Position numbers and translations under genes: made by a program. The notes under the pieces were generated by a model that saw nothing but the letters and a program-made list of their open reading frames with translations, did no database searches and was not told where the DNA came from. Positions 23,317 to 35,430 of a stretch of 64,000 nucleotides of DNA are shown here, piece after piece. The stretch is from Motacilla alba alba (Eukaryota; Chordata; Aves; Passeriformes; Motacillidae), in assembly GCF_015832195.1 (NCBI RefSeq), contig NC_052018.1, forward strand, positions 4,267,856 to 4,331,855, read 5' to 3'. How positions within the stretch are numbered: position 1 is the first letter of the stretch; each line of letters starts with the position of its first letter.

Positions 23317-24457
23317 TGCTCCAAGAATGAGCTCCATTAGTCTGGCTTTCCCCTGGGATGCCTTTTTCTCTCTTTGCAGGGGTAGGTGCAGGAATTCTGC
23401 ATTCCCATCCCACCTCATTTCCTCGTGGCAAGGCCTGACTTCGGCAAGCAGCAGGCAGGGAAGGCCGCTGCCCTTGATGTGGGGTGGTGGATACATCAGC
23501 AGGGCTGGGATGGAGGAGGGGATGGCAGAGGTTGCAGACAAAGTTGTTAAACCTCTCCTTATCCCACATTATCCTCCCCTCAGCTGTTCCTCTGGGAGGT
23601 GCCACGTGGTGTCCAACAACTGCCATGCTCCTGTCGTGAGGTGGCCGCTGTGGGATGGAGGGGGGAGCATGAGGGGACCCCTAATTTGGCTCCTGCAAGG
23701 CTCTTCCATCCCAGAAATGCTCCAAGTCCTGGGGAAACGGAGTCTTTCCATGCTGCTGCCTCTGAAAAAGGCCTCATGGGCAGCGTCATCCCTGTCTCAC
23801 ACACCAGTGGCTTGACAGTGAGGCTGTTTAGCCCAAATCATGCTCTGGTGAGAGGTGGGAATAGATCCCACATCTCCTCTTCCTGTGCTGCCTGGTTGAA
23901 CCTGGGCTTTTCCTCAAGCCCAGAGAACTGACACAAAACACTCCTGGACCTGTGTCAGGCAGAGCAGCGGCAGCCTGGCCACTCGTGGGTTGTATTTCAA
24001 GTGTCAGACAGGTCTTTGATGGCTCCATGCTTCCATCTAGTGACAAAAAGCCACTGCTCACCCCTCCTGCTTGGCTCTGGCTCCTGTCTGGTTCACTGCA
24101 GGAATCACTCAGATTCCAGATGCTGAGCTTGTCCATAGGGCTATTTCCATTTATTTACTCACAATCTAAACCCCTAAATTAGTAAATCCAAACAAACAAA
24201 ACCAGGGGCGAAGTTTTTGAGTAGAACTGTCCTTTGGCAGGAAAAACGTGGCTTGCACAAGTGTACAGACGTGCACTTGCTCCTCAAAATGTGCTGATTT
24301 ACTCTTTAGTGTGTAATGTCCCTAAAAACGGGCATCAGCTTGTGGTTACAAAGTATTTACATATCCTACAGCAAGGCTCCTGTGTGACTTGGCCATTCCT
24401 CTCCTGATCTGAATTCTAGGCCTGGGTTTCTGGTTATTAAGGACAATGTTTTTAATA
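23317..24457. other. No gene recognised
   Basis: GC-richer unique sequence with overlapping open frames on both strands (23314-24182), none with recognisable domains. Confidence 0.5.
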
Positions 24458-24915
24458 GAATCGGGGAATCACAGAATGGTTTGGGATGGAAGGGACATTA
24501 AAGATCATCCATTTCCACCCCCTGCCATGGGCAGGGACACTTTCCACTATCCCAGGTTCTCCCAGCCCTGTCCATCCTGGCCTTGCACACTTCCAGGGAT
24601 CCAGGGGCAGCCACAGCTTCTCTGAGCACCCTGTGCCAGGACCTCACCACTCTCACATAGAAATCTTCTTCCTAATATCCCATCTAACCCTGCCCTCTAG
24701 CAGTTTAAACCCTTCCCCACTGTCCTGTCCCTCCAGGCCCTTGTATCTGTCCATCTTTCTTGTAGGCTCCCTGCAAGTACTGGATGGGTGCAGTTAGGTC
24801 ACCCCAAAACCTTCTCTTTTTGAAGCTGAATTCTCCCAATTATCTCAGCCTTTTCTTGCAGGAGAGTTGCTCCATCCCTTCAATCATCTTAGTGGCCTCC
24901 TCTGGACTTGCCCGT
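24458..24915 (-). mobile_element. CR1 LINE 3' fragment, long
   Basis: About 460 bp, from AATCGGGGAATCACAGAATG to the ORF2 end (TGGCCTCCTCTGGACTTGCC), reading antisense. Confidence 0.92.
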
Positions 24916-26896
24916 TCCCTTTCTTTTCACGTTTCAGCTCCTTCATGGGTATGGCTCCCTATGCATTGTTTTACTTAATTTGTGACTTTCTGCAAAGAAT
25001 AAACTCCTCATCCCAGCCAAATCCTTCTGATCTGCAAACCTCAGATGTTTGGTTGAGATTTCTTGGATAAAACATTTCTTTAGGATTGGATCACAAAGTG
25101 CTGTGGATACTAACACCAATAGTAATAGTTTTTGCTGACCTAGAGAGTTTGAGTGGCAGACTGTGTTGGGAGCAGCAATAAACCATAATGCCTCTGCTCA
25201 GCCTCACCTGGGACCACCCTCCCCAGGCTGGCTGTTGTTCCAGAGCACGATTTAACCTCATCTGTGGCCCTGTGCTCCCTCCCTGAGCTGTGCTGTAGAA
25301 ATACTGCTCTGTAATCCCCACTCTGGTCCTGCCTTTTGTCTGGATCATGGGCTCGTGTTGTGGCTGAGCACCCTGCCCTGTCTCCTCTTGTTTCTGAGGG
25401 GATTTCCTGAAGGGACCTTGCACCTGGTCCATCCCTTTATTTGGGGCTGTGAGTGAACCCTGTTACCAGCATCTCTTTCTGTCTGCTGGGTTCAATTTGT
25501 CATCCTTGAGCAGCCTCTTCTTTAGCAACAGTTTTTTATTTGAGAATTCCCTCGAGTTTACTCTTCCTTCTGATCACATTTCCAGTGCAATTCTGCTAAT
25601 GAGTAAACTGAGTGTAGATCACTGGTGGGGGTTAACTCACACGGGGTTCCTGTAATGTGGCTGAGATACTGGGGCTTGACCTGAGAATAAACCAAGCACA
25701 ACTGGTTCCACTGCTGGGCAGAGCTCCAGAGCTCCCCTGAGGGTTGATTGCCCATGACTTTGTGCCACTGAGTGTCTGAATTGAGGCTGAGCAAGCCTGT
25801 TCCTCCTCCCTTTGGGGCTGAGGTGAGAGCATGAGCACATTCTGCTGCTGTTTGGTGTGTGGTAACTCATTAAACCTCAGTTATGCTGCGGGGTCTGGGA
25901 ACTTCCTCCAAATTTCAGTGGAAATTTCCATGAAGGTTTCCATACCAGGGCAGGGGCTCAGCAACCATTGAGAGACTCCATCAAAATCCATCTGGGCTTT
26001 AAAGAGGAGGGCAGAGGTGGGAGTAGAGATGCTGTTCAGTGTCTGGGGGAGGCTGGATTGCATCTTCCCAGGAGCCAAGGCTCTCCAGGGCATGAATGAT
26101 AACACTGTGAAAGTCCACTGCCTTCTTTTCTACAGGCAAAAAGACCTGCAGGGTTAAAGCCACTTGAGAAGTGATAAGAGATCTAAACACCCTTTGGGCA
26201 GAATTCCCAGCAGATCCCCAGCTGTTTGGAATACCACAGAAAAATTGAATTAATGATATGTAAGGGAATCTTGAAGTCCACTTGCTGTGAAAGTCAGTCC
26301 CAGATTGAGTATCAGCATATCAAGAAAAAGTTTTTCTGTCATGTTGTAGAAAGGAAAAATGGATTAATTATCCTCCTATTGGAGGGCCTAACCATATACC
26401 AATGGAAGAACAATCCCAGTTTGTTTTTGTTATTGTTAATAAAGTCTTGGAACAAAACAGTTAATAGCAGCAAGTAGCTTAGGTTAATAATTAAGCACCC
26501 TCAGTGGACAGCTCTGAGCTGTCTGTGACCTGTTTTGAGCCTTTTGGGAAGCTTGTCTGGTGGGTTTCAGCACTGGGCAGAGTGACTGACACAACCCCAG
26601 CCTGAAACCTGTGACAGAGCTGGTGCCAAAGGGATGGAGCTCTTGTGCTGGTATCAGAGCCCCTGCACTTCACTCATCAGAGGAATGGAGGAAGAACAAA
26701 TTGAATAAGGTAAGTAAAGACAGAAAAACTCCTAAAAAGGATAACAAAGCTAAATCCAAATGATGTTTTCTGCACCTGCATTGAAATGCAGCATTCACTT
26801 GTGCTGGACTCTGCTCCGTGCACTTTGCAGTGTGTTAAAATGTGCAAGAAATAGAAAGTGATTTACAGTGGGTCTTGTGGTCCATAAGCAGTAGAA
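24916..26896. other. No gene recognised
   Basis: Unique sequence; nothing with splice-site and homology support. Confidence 0.5.
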
Positions 26897-27013
26897 ACCA
26901 GGTTGGATGTGGCTTGGAGCAACCTGGTCTGATAGAAAGTGTCCATGCCCATGGCAGGGGTTGGAACTGAGTGATCTTTAAGATCTCTTCCAACCAAAAC
27001 CATTTTGTGATTA
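26897..27013 (+). mobile_element. CR1 LINE 3' tail
   Basis: CCAGGTTGGATGTGGCTTGG to CCAACCAAAACCATTTTGTG. Confidence 0.87.
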
Positions 27014-28565
27014 AAAAGCTGGCTAAATTAATGCACCCATGCTTTTTCCATACTGAGGGTGAAGGCAGGAGAAGTCTGTCTTTAAATGTTAGAGCAGCTC
27101 CTGACATGGACTTTATGAAGGAAATGTGTGATATCTCTGGCTATGACAGCAAGTAAGGCCTGGTCTGCAAGTACTCAAATGTTTAAATTCTTAAATTATT
27201 AGAAGAGTTCACAGCTATTGCTCCCACAGATTTGCAGTGAGAAGAAAGAATACAGATTTTTTTTTTAATTTTTTTTTTTTTTTAAGTTACAGGGAATGTC
27301 CTGGAGCCAGACTTTTGTGAATTCCTCATCCAATGTTCAAGATGAACCTTTGGAGAACATTCCTGCTGAGTGCTGGACTGATATTCTTGGCAGGTGGGTG
27401 ATGGAGAGGTGTTGTCTCCAGCCACACTTGCAAAATGCAGTGGGGATGGGACACAGACTGCCTGTGGGTAGTGGAGAAGAACCTCTAAAAGGTGTTGAAA
27501 ACGATGGGATACTGACTGTAGCACACTGGACATTGTCCACCCTTATTATTGATTTTCTATGGCATTATTTCCATAGCCATAGAGGAGATTTCTGGATTAA
27601 TTTTTAATTCTGTGTTCTACCTGATTTCATATCATACCTATTGTTTTTTGTTTACTTGATGATAAATATGTCACTCTCTGCATGTTGATATTAAGGGTTC
27701 ATGATACAAAAGGGTCCAATATTTGTTTTTGGTGATCAATACTGATGTTTGATCAGATTACATCCAAATATAGCTAAGAAGTTGGAAATCTCCTAAAATG
27801 TTAATCAGGAAAGTGGATATCATCATAAAATGACTTCTGAAAAATTCTGGTCAGTGGCTGCATAAAAGGAAACCTGGTTCATCTCTCAGCTTCAGAGAAT
27901 GAGGGCACCCAAAAGAAATCCTAAATTATCTAAGGAATTCAATGTCTTTATGAAAAGCATGGCATAGCAGGTTATAGGTGATTAACATCACGAAGCAGGA
28001 GCTCTTTTCCAGGCCTGAATGTCTTTCCTAAGGACTTCAGAAGGAAATAGCTGGACAGGCTGTCTGGAAGCCGGAAAAAGATATATTTTGTAGGCACCCT
28101 TAATTTTGGCAGGGTGCACAGAAGTCAGCAAACACATTTTTTTTTTGAGAGATGATGGAATAAAAATGATGTTTATCATCTTTAATTCTTGAGGATGACA
28201 GGAGGCTCAGGCTGTAGCTTGGTTCACCAAGCCCTAAAGGCATCAACACCTCCCTGAGGGGAGCTGTAAACGAGGAAGAGTGGTGGGGGAAAAGGATGGG
28301 AAACATGATTAATTTGAATGCTTGAGCAGGAGAAATGGGATGAAGGGTGGGATCACAGGAAGGCAGCTCTCAGGTCACTGTGTCTTATCCTGAAAAAGTT
28401 TTTCTAAATATTTGCATTTCCCTTCAGCCTGATGTAGCTGGATTGTTTTTGCAGGGGCAGCCTCAGGATCGCTTGTCAAGCCCCAGGAGGGCAGCATTGC
28501 TGGGGGAACATGGATTGCCATCACTCTGGATGGTGAGCTTCAAATTCTTATGAAGTGTGTGTTGA
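27014..28565. other. No gene recognised; one exon-like segment
   Basis: A strong T-rich acceptor-like tract at 27259-27292 precedes an open stretch ending in GGCAG before GTGGGT. I considered it as exon 4 and rejected it because its entry phase does not fit. Confidence 0.45.
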
Positions 28566-28707
28566 AATAGAATCATAGAAAGGATTGAAAGGGATCTTTA
28601 AAATCATCTTGTTCTACCCTCCTGCCATGGGCAGGGATACCTTCCCCTTTTCCAGGTTGCCCCAAGCCCTGTCCGACCTGGTCTTGAACACTTCCAGGGA
28701 TGTAAAA
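28566..28707 (-). mobile_element. CR1 LINE 3' fragment
   Basis: AATAGAATCATAGAAAGGAT, then CCTGCCATGGGCAGGGATAC and GAACACTTCCAGGGATG. Confidence 0.88.
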
Positions 28708-29133
28708 ATAACAGATAATCACCTCCCTTTTCAGGTTTGTGGTTGGAGTGACCAACCCTACCCAACAGAAGCTATGACACTCATAGCATGAAATCAGCTT
28801 GAAATGATGACTTTATAAGCTATTGCTGAAGGTTTATTTCTAAGCAACAGAAATCAAAATGTTTATTTTTTCAGATGTGGGGCTAGAAATTTCTTTCCTG
28901 CTCCTGCCCTTTTATTGAAGAAAAGCTAAAAATCTGCCCTCTTCATATGTCCCGTGATGCTGGAGCATTTTAAAACTCTTATGACAAACATGAGAGCTGA
29001 GTAAAAATTTCAGAGTTACATGTCATGTCTATTTTGGCTCCAAACCAACTGTACAAAGCTGGGTCTGATTTTCCACAGTGATGAATATTTATTCATTGTG
29101 AAGAAAGTTGGTTTCTGAATCAGCTGTGCATGG

Positions 29134-29222
29134 TCATTAGCTGGCACAGGCTGCCCAGTGCAGGGGTAGAGTCACCAGGGGGATTTAAAAATGTATGGAA
29201 ATGCACTTGGGGATGTGGTTTT
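29134..29222 (+). mobile_element. CR1 LINE internal fragment
   Basis: AGCTGGCACAGGCTGCCCAG then CTTGGGGATGTGGTTTT, of the subfamily with a TTGGGGACATGGTTTAGTGG segment; truncated at both ends. Confidence 0.65.
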
Positions 29223-29224
29223 TA

Positions 29225-29330
29225 CCCTTCCAGTCCTCTCCCCCATGCCTCTGGGGGGAAAGTGAGTGAATGGCTGTGTGGAGCTGAGTTGACAGCTGAG
29301 GTTAAACCACCACAACACGAAATTCCACAA
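29225..29330 (+). mobile_element. LTR-like terminal fragment
   Basis: TCCAGTCCTCTCCCCCATGC, then GGCTGTGTGGAGCTGAGTTG and AGCTGAGGTTAAACCACCAC. The same ending recurs at 62700-62752. It resembles the 3' end of an avian endogenous-retrovirus LTR. No internal retroviral coding sequence is present. Confidence 0.45.
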
Positions 29331-29799
29331 ACATGGTTTTAAAAAGCCTGATCAAGGGCTCTAAGCATTACTCCTAGAGAAGCTGGGTTGTACCTCCAAA
29401 AATGCTCCTTGTGTGACTGGGAGTGACCCTGTCCTCACAGAGCTCTTCTGATTGACTTTGTTGCTTAGGCTCAGCATCCCACCAGGTAGAATCTGTCTCT
29501 CCAGCCAGTGCATCCCAGCTGGAGGTGTCCCTGGTGCATCCAGACCTGCCCAGGCTGCCGTGTGATGTCTCTCCTCTGTATTTGGGCTTGCCCACCATAA
29601 GGTGCAGAACAAGGTATGATCCATAGTTACACTGTGGGTGACACCTTGCCTTTGTCAAACAAGATCCTTATTTTCCTTCAGTGTCTGCACAGGAAGTTTG
29701 GGAGCTGAAAGAATTCCTTTGGTGTTGGAATCTGAAATGCAGGGAATTCTCAGAACTTTGGGCCTGTAAGCCAAAGTTTAGAATTAAGCACAGAATTTG

Positions 29800-30170
29800 A
29801 TCTGAGACTTTGGAAAAGGCTTCCAAATTTAGGTATTAGAAGTGAGAATGTGGATTTATAGTTTAAAATAGAGATACATTAAGTTAGAGTAGAGGAGAGT
29901 TTAGAGTTTTAGAGTATTGTACTGTAGCTTTGTGTGTTATAACATGATTGACTAATAAAACTTACACTGTAGTATGAGTCTGCAAGACAAAGTATTTAAG
30001 AATTGGGTTAAAAGTATAAATATCCTTGTTGGTAGTATTTTATTGTTTAATAAATTTTTAAAAGGTCTTGCTTCTAGAGGTCTTGTGACCTTCTGAGCCA
30101 TGAAGTGAAGATGTGAGTTGAACTCACCTTTCTTGCTTATGTAGAAGATAAGAAAAATAAATCACATTAC
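29800..30170 (+). mobile_element. Candidate solo LTR, degenerate
   Basis: AT-rich block with a GTATTTAAG box and two AATAAA-type signals (29955 and 30049), followed by GGTCTTGCTTCTAGAGG. The order resembles the U3-R-U5 layout of passerine ERV LTRs. No paired LTR or coding region lies nearby. The boundaries are guesses. Confidence 0.35.
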
Positions 30171-31060
30171 TTAAAACAATTTAGAAATCCTGTCTCTAAC
30201 TCATTCAAAATTCCTTCACAAATCCTCACACTGTGGCCTCACTGAGCACCTGCTAACCTGGGTTGATTGATTTTTGTTTTAACTTCATGAAGCACAAGGA
30301 TACCTTGAGGCATGAGGGTCACAGTGGGGCTTCTTGGGCAGTCCAGGCTCAGACCTTCTGAGGCTTGTAGACATCTAGCTCTCAGATGCAAAACTCCCAA
30401 GAAAATCATGGAGGAGACTCTTCCAGCTTTTGGTATCCTTGACCTGTCTGAGGTGACAGAGAGAGGTTATGAATAGAACAGGAAATAAATATGGCTCCAA
30501 GCACCAGCTGGGCAGTTTGAGCTGCCTGCTTTCTATCCTGTTGTAGCTTTAACACAGGTGGTTGGAGTGGAAGACTGGGGTGTCTGAAGAGGGACCTAAT
30601 AGGACCCTTCCATATTTTGCTGCTATGATTTGTCTGGGAGTTAATTCTGCTGGGTGCTGTGCTGGGAAACTGAAACAAGCATGCAGCATTAATTTATGGA
30701 CCAGGATCAAGATGCCCTGCAGATCCAGGGATTCATTTTATTACTAATGAATAACAATTATTTTCTGTGCATGCCTAATGAGAATGCTTGTGTTTTGCAT
30801 TAACAGTAATTTAGGTGGAGTTCCAATGCAGTCCTGTCACCTTCTGCTCTTAATTGTGATTTCTTGCTGTGCTTCCACATTTCTTTTAAATTGTTATTTT
30901 AAAGTTTGGCTTCATATGTGTGAAGTTTGGGCTGACAGTGTAAAGTTCCTTTGCTCTGTGGATGTCTCAGTGGACTTACTGTGAACGGAGACTGTAAAGG
31001 ACTTGGCATTTTCTAAACACAATTTGTATGAAAATAAAATACATGTTTTCTTCCATCTAG

Positions 31061-31160
31061 GTCTTCACCCCAGGAGGGTTTGTACTACGTGGAGGTGATC
31101 TTTAAAGGACATGTGATTAACAACCTGACTGAGGTGGAGAAAGAGAACTATTCTTTCAAG
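31061..31160 (+). CDS. PKHD1: PKHD1 exon 5 (end of first IPT/TIG domain)
   Basis: The acceptor TTCCATCTAG precedes one base that completes an arginine codon, then SSPQEGLYYVEVIFKGHVIN and onward to NYSFK; the donor is GTAATC. It aligns to human SEAHEGLYFLEAYFGG...CTFK. It exits in phase 0. NLT and NYS are glycosylation sequons. This is the first exon in the window that is beyond doubt. Confidence 0.9.
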
Positions 31161-31255
31161 GTAATCACCAACTGCGGAAGTGAGGATAAAGAATTAAAGG
31201 TCTTGAAGGGAGTGAAGCTTCAACATTGTGTCACAGGAAATACATTGAAATGGAT

Positions 31256-31315
31256 GGAATAATTGAATGGTTTGGATTGGAAGGGACCTCTAAGACCATT
31301 CAATTCCAACCCTAA
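31256..31315 (-). mobile_element. CR1 LINE 3' end, short antisense copy
   Basis: GAATAATTGAATGGTTTGGA then ACCATTCAATTCCAACCC; cut by the sense copy that starts right after it. About 95 bp after the exon 5 donor. Confidence 0.85.
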
Positions 31316-31618
31316 ACTAAAGAAAGATGGGGAGAGACTTTTTGCAAGGGCATGTTAGAGACAAAACCAGGGGGAATGGCTTCAAACTGAAAGACAGTGG
31401 GTTTAGATTGGATGTCTGAGAAAAATTCTTTAGTGAGACCCTGGCATAGGTTGCCCAGAGAAACTGTGGCTGCTCCATCCCTGGAAGTGCTCCAGGCCAG
31501 GTTGGACAGGGCTTGGAGAAACCTGGGACGGTGGAAGGTATCCCTGTCCATGGCAGGGGCATGGAATGAGGTCTTTAGGGTCCCTTCCAACCCACACCAT
31601 TCTGGGTTTCTGTGATCT
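31316..31618 (+). mobile_element. CR1 LINE 3' fragment
   Basis: From GAAAGATGGGGAGAGACTTT to CCCACACCATTCTGGGTTTC. Abuts an antisense copy at 31315. Confidence 0.9.
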
Positions 31619-32335
31619 TTTCCAGAGCAGAATCCTTATCCATGATTGTGTGCTTTGGGATGGGGCCTGGTGGTTTTAAAAGCCACATCCCACCTCTGGG
31701 CTAGCTTTGAACAAAAAGCCCAGCACTTTCAGCAAATTGCACATTAAAGCTGAAGAGCCATTGGGTGGTTCAGCTAGCTTAGAGAGCTGATGAAAAATCA
31801 CCAGGGGATGCTGTTAATGAGGCACATTCCAAGCTAAATAAACCACAATGTGTCTCTTTGTTTGGGGCTGGGCCCTGAGAGCTACATGTATTAAAATAAA
31901 TTTTGCCTCTGCATTAGATTGGAAAAGCTGCTGCAGGCACCGACAAGTCTGAGCAGCTCACAAGACTCGTGTCAGTCAGTGGCCCCAATTTCATGCTGCT
32001 TTTGGCTTCTTTATCCACATCTTCTGCAGCCTGGGCTATGGTGTGACGTTGCCTTTGCTCCCCAGAAGTGGCCATTGCTGGTGGAAGTTTGTGGCCGCTC
32101 ATTCATTTTTAACATGACCTGGAGTAGGAGGGAAGGGAAAGGCTGAGCTCTGAAAGGGAATTGGCTTCAAGGAAAACTTAGGAAAAGCCCTGATATATGC
32201 AATGGTACCTTTGAATTAATGCAACAAATTATTTTTTTATGATATTTACTAGGCTGTGAGCAGCATCTGTGAGTGCCAATGAGGTCATGAGGGGGCTCAT
32301 AAAGGAGGTGGAGAAGATGAGCATGTCCAAAAAAG

Positions 32336-32730
32336 GGTGGGGAAGGGTCTGGAACACAAATCTGATGAGGAGCAGCTCAGGGAGCTGGGGGTGGAGGGGG
32401 CTCAGCCTGGAGAAAAGGAGGCTCAGGGAGGACCTTCTCACTCTCCACACCTCTTTGACAGGACAATGCAGCCGGGTGTGAGTTGGCCTCTTCTCCCAAG
32501 TTACGAGGTACAGGATGAGAAAATTGCCTCAAGTTGCACCAGGGGAGGTTTAGATTGGATATTAGGGAAAATTTTTTCCCCAGAAGATTGTCAAACACCA
32601 GGGAAGTAGTGGAGCCACCAGCCCTGGAGGGATTGAAAGGCCATACAGATGTGGAATTTGGGGAATGTTTTACTGGATTTAGCAGTGTTGGATTAACAGC
32701 TGGACTTGATGATTTTCAAGGTTTTTTTCC
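32336..32730 (+). mobile_element. CR1 LINE 3' fragment, about 395 bp
   Basis: Begins in the ORF2 end (GGAAGGGTCTGGAACACAAA, CTCAGCCTGGAGAAAAGGAG) and runs to GGACTTGATGATTTTCAAGG. Confidence 0.9.
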
Positions 32731-33242
32731 TCAGAAGTGAAGGTGGTCCTTTCCACAAAAAATCTCTGTTGCATTGCTGTAAGATGGGCCAAGACAAAGT
32801 CTTTGCTCCACTGCTTTAGGGTACCCAACAAACTGGCCAAAGAGTGGCTGAAGTATTTCACATCTATGATGATGGAATTATTCTAAAGGATATACTATTG
32901 GGAAGAAAAATGGTGTCACCATTCAAGATAAAATGCAGGTTTTAACTTCAGCTGAAGTGTGACTTAGAAATTTGATAGTGTATTGGACTGTGCCTTCTGA
33001 CATTGGATCAAGCCAGGATGGGCAATCTGGGCACAAAAGATGTAAAAATAATTTCACTAATCCAGACTGTGAATGGAGAAGGGGTAAGAAGGGAATAATT
33101 CTCCTTACTCCTTTCCCAGAGCAGGAATCTGCTTCAAAGATCAGACGTGGAGTGTGAGTTTCTGAAATGCAGCTGCTGGCTGGGTTGTGAGCAATGCACC
33201 AGCAGAAACAGCTGACATTTCACTGCAAATTTCTCTTTGCAG

Positions 33243-33300
33243 TTCTCAGCTGAGCAGACGCCTGTGGTTTACCAAATTAATCCATCATCTGGCACCCCAG
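33243..33300 (+). CDS. PKHD1: PKHD1 exon 6 (start of second IPT/TIG domain)
   Basis: This 58-nt exon encodes FSAEQTPVVYQINPSSGTPG. The human counterpart, as recalled, is [20 protein letters not shown]. The P-x-SGTPG turn is the usual opening of an IPT/TIG (immunoglobulin-like, plexin, transcription factor) fold. The acceptor is CTCTTTGCAG and the donor GTATGG; it enters in phase 0 and exits in phase 1. Confidence 0.95.
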
Positions 33301-34009
33301 GTATGGGACCTTTCTTTAATCTGTACTGCCTTACAGACCTTTTGTTTATTGGGGTTTTAGATCAGACTTTAAAGATTAAACAAAAGATTTTGGTCTCTCA
33401 AGAGTTCAGACAGTCACATAGATGATTGTATCACACAGATGTGCCTCAATCTAAATCAATCCCTAATTTCTAATTGTCTTCAGGTATAATTCAGCTCTAG
33501 ATTCTTGTGCCTTGCTTTAAGGTGTCAGTATGGAGGTTTCTATGTGTTAATGGAAGGATGTTTCACTTCCCAGTGTGAATGAAGAGCAGGAGAATAATCT
33601 GGTCACAGACATGCCAAGATCCTTCTTTAGTCCTTCACTCTGTCTGGTGTACAAATGATGTAATTTTAGTTGTCTTGTGAGGTTCTGCAGTGGAATAGGG
33701 TTAGAAAATTTGGGGTTTAGCTAACAAAAGAGTTGAGGAAAAATTGTCAGCTCTGTGCAAACACAGATATGCAAAAAACTTTGGAATTAATTTGTTTTTT
33801 TTTTTGGCGGGAAGCAAAGACGTGCTTTGAGAAAAGTGAATTGAGTGCAGAATCATCTTGAGCCACAGTAAAAGCTGAGAGTACATTCAGTGCAGGAACC
33901 TCTGCAAAATCTATAAAGACCATTAATTCCTTTTGTTCAGCTCAGAAAATCTGCAAATAAGTTTTCTGCTTTTAAAGACTCTCTTCAATTTCTATTTCCT
34001 CTTAAACAG

Positions 34010-34088
34010 GAAATTTAATACAGATTCATGGGAAGACAATTGCTGGCAGATATGAGACCCTGGACTTCGACGTGGATTATATTGATGG
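34010..34088 (+). CDS. PKHD1: PKHD1 exon 7 (second IPT/TIG domain)
   Basis: The exon has 79 nt after CTTAAACAG and reads GNLIQIHGKTIAGRYETLDF then DVDYIDG, against human [26 protein letters not shown]. The donor GTAATT splits a glycine codon (phase 2). Its phase also fits exon 9 directly, so leaving out the uncertain exon 8 would keep the frame. Confidence 0.95.
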
Positions 34089-35396
34089 GTAATTATGAAC
34101 ACTCAGCTATCTGCTGCAGTCCCTGTAAATTGGCATTTCTTCCATCAGCCTCCTCGACAGCAATAAATTGCAACCAGTTGGCCCAGAATTGCCATTTACT
34201 TCCTTTGTGGTTTATTGCAGCTCATGAGTTGGGCTCCAGCAAACTTTGTTAATCTAATTGCAACTGGTCCATTAAGCTGGTTGGTTTGTTTACTGGCAGC
34301 ACAGTCAATCACAGCTCAGTGTGAATTGTACTGTAATTGCAGCTGGCTGCTGTAGATTTTATTTTGGCTAGCAAATTAAAATTTAACTAATTAAAATAAT
34401 GTCAGAGTTGAAAAGTTAAATAAATTTTCCCCTTTCCATTTGCTTTTATTTTTTTTTTAAGGAAAAAAAGATTAGTTTGAAGCAGATGCTCTGGTGAACC
34501 AGAAGACTAAAGAGAAGTATTTTGAGACAAAAGGCTTTGTTGTTCACTGCTTCAAACCCTCTGTAATTGTTTTCTTGTTCTTAGAGGTTTGATTTTTTTT
34601 TTATATATTGCTTCTGCGGTTACATGCAACAAAGAAAAGCAGCTAGGTTTAAAAAAATAAACCATTGTTTTAGGACAGCAGCCTCTTCAAACACAGTGAA
34701 CCCAAAATGAGCATCAACACTGTCCTGCCGTGTGTCATATGTATTTCCATATTTATGGATATATTATCATGTATTAATTAATGATTTCTGTGCCAGTGGC
34801 AGTGAAGAATTAAGCTCAGGTAAATATTTTAAAGATAAACTAGTAATCCATAGTTAGTCTGCTGGCAGTTTAGGGATCATTTCAGGAGTGAGGAAAGGTG
34901 TGTATTCTCAGTAGCTAGAAATTTTAATTGAAGCATCAGATATTTAACACTGACATACTTTCTAATGACTTCTCAAGCTGATTAGAAATGTCCCTTGCTA
35001 AGTGATTACACTCCCTGCTGGCATGAAGGAAAGTCCAGAGCAGATTCCTGCCATGCCATCCCTACACTGTGCACATCAGCATCCTTTGTTTGGGATCAAT
35101 TATTGTTTTACCTGCCTCTGGTGGAGTCCTGGAAGCTTTGATGAGAGGGAAGAAAGGCTGCTCTGTCTGAGTGCAGGCTGGATGTGCCTGCAGTGCTCTG
35201 CTGCCAGATTACTCATTTACAGCTCAGCCTCACCAAAAGGAAATGGCCTCAAAATCCCAGCATACCAGACAGGTTCCCTTTGTAGCTTCACATGCATAAT
35301 TTGCCCATTTTTGGTGTGTTAGGAAATAGGTACCAGGTGGGGACTTGGACTTGACCAGAGCAGTCTGTCACTCAGTCACACCGATTCAGGATTTGG

Positions 35397-35430
<34 letters not shown>

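Noticed and set aside
26040..26075. GGGWIAS words resembling the exon 3 GGTWITV motif
   Set aside because: An in-frame stop lies 10 codons upstream and no acceptor leaves room for the rest of the motif.
27293..27395. Exon-like segment with strong T-rich acceptor, ending ILGR before GTGGGT, as PKHD1 exon 4
   Set aside because: The open frame enters in phase 0 where phase 1 is required, and the other frames have stops. No similarity to the human exon beyond a lone cysteine.
30778..30984. Hydrophobic open frame with a signal-peptide look, 80 bp before exon 5
   Set aside because: No exon 3 or 4 equivalent fits between it and 31061, and no donor gives a matching phase.
34100..34252. Cysteine-rich frame just after exon 7 as exon 8
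   Set aside because: It would require an intron of about 35 bp and a change of frame.
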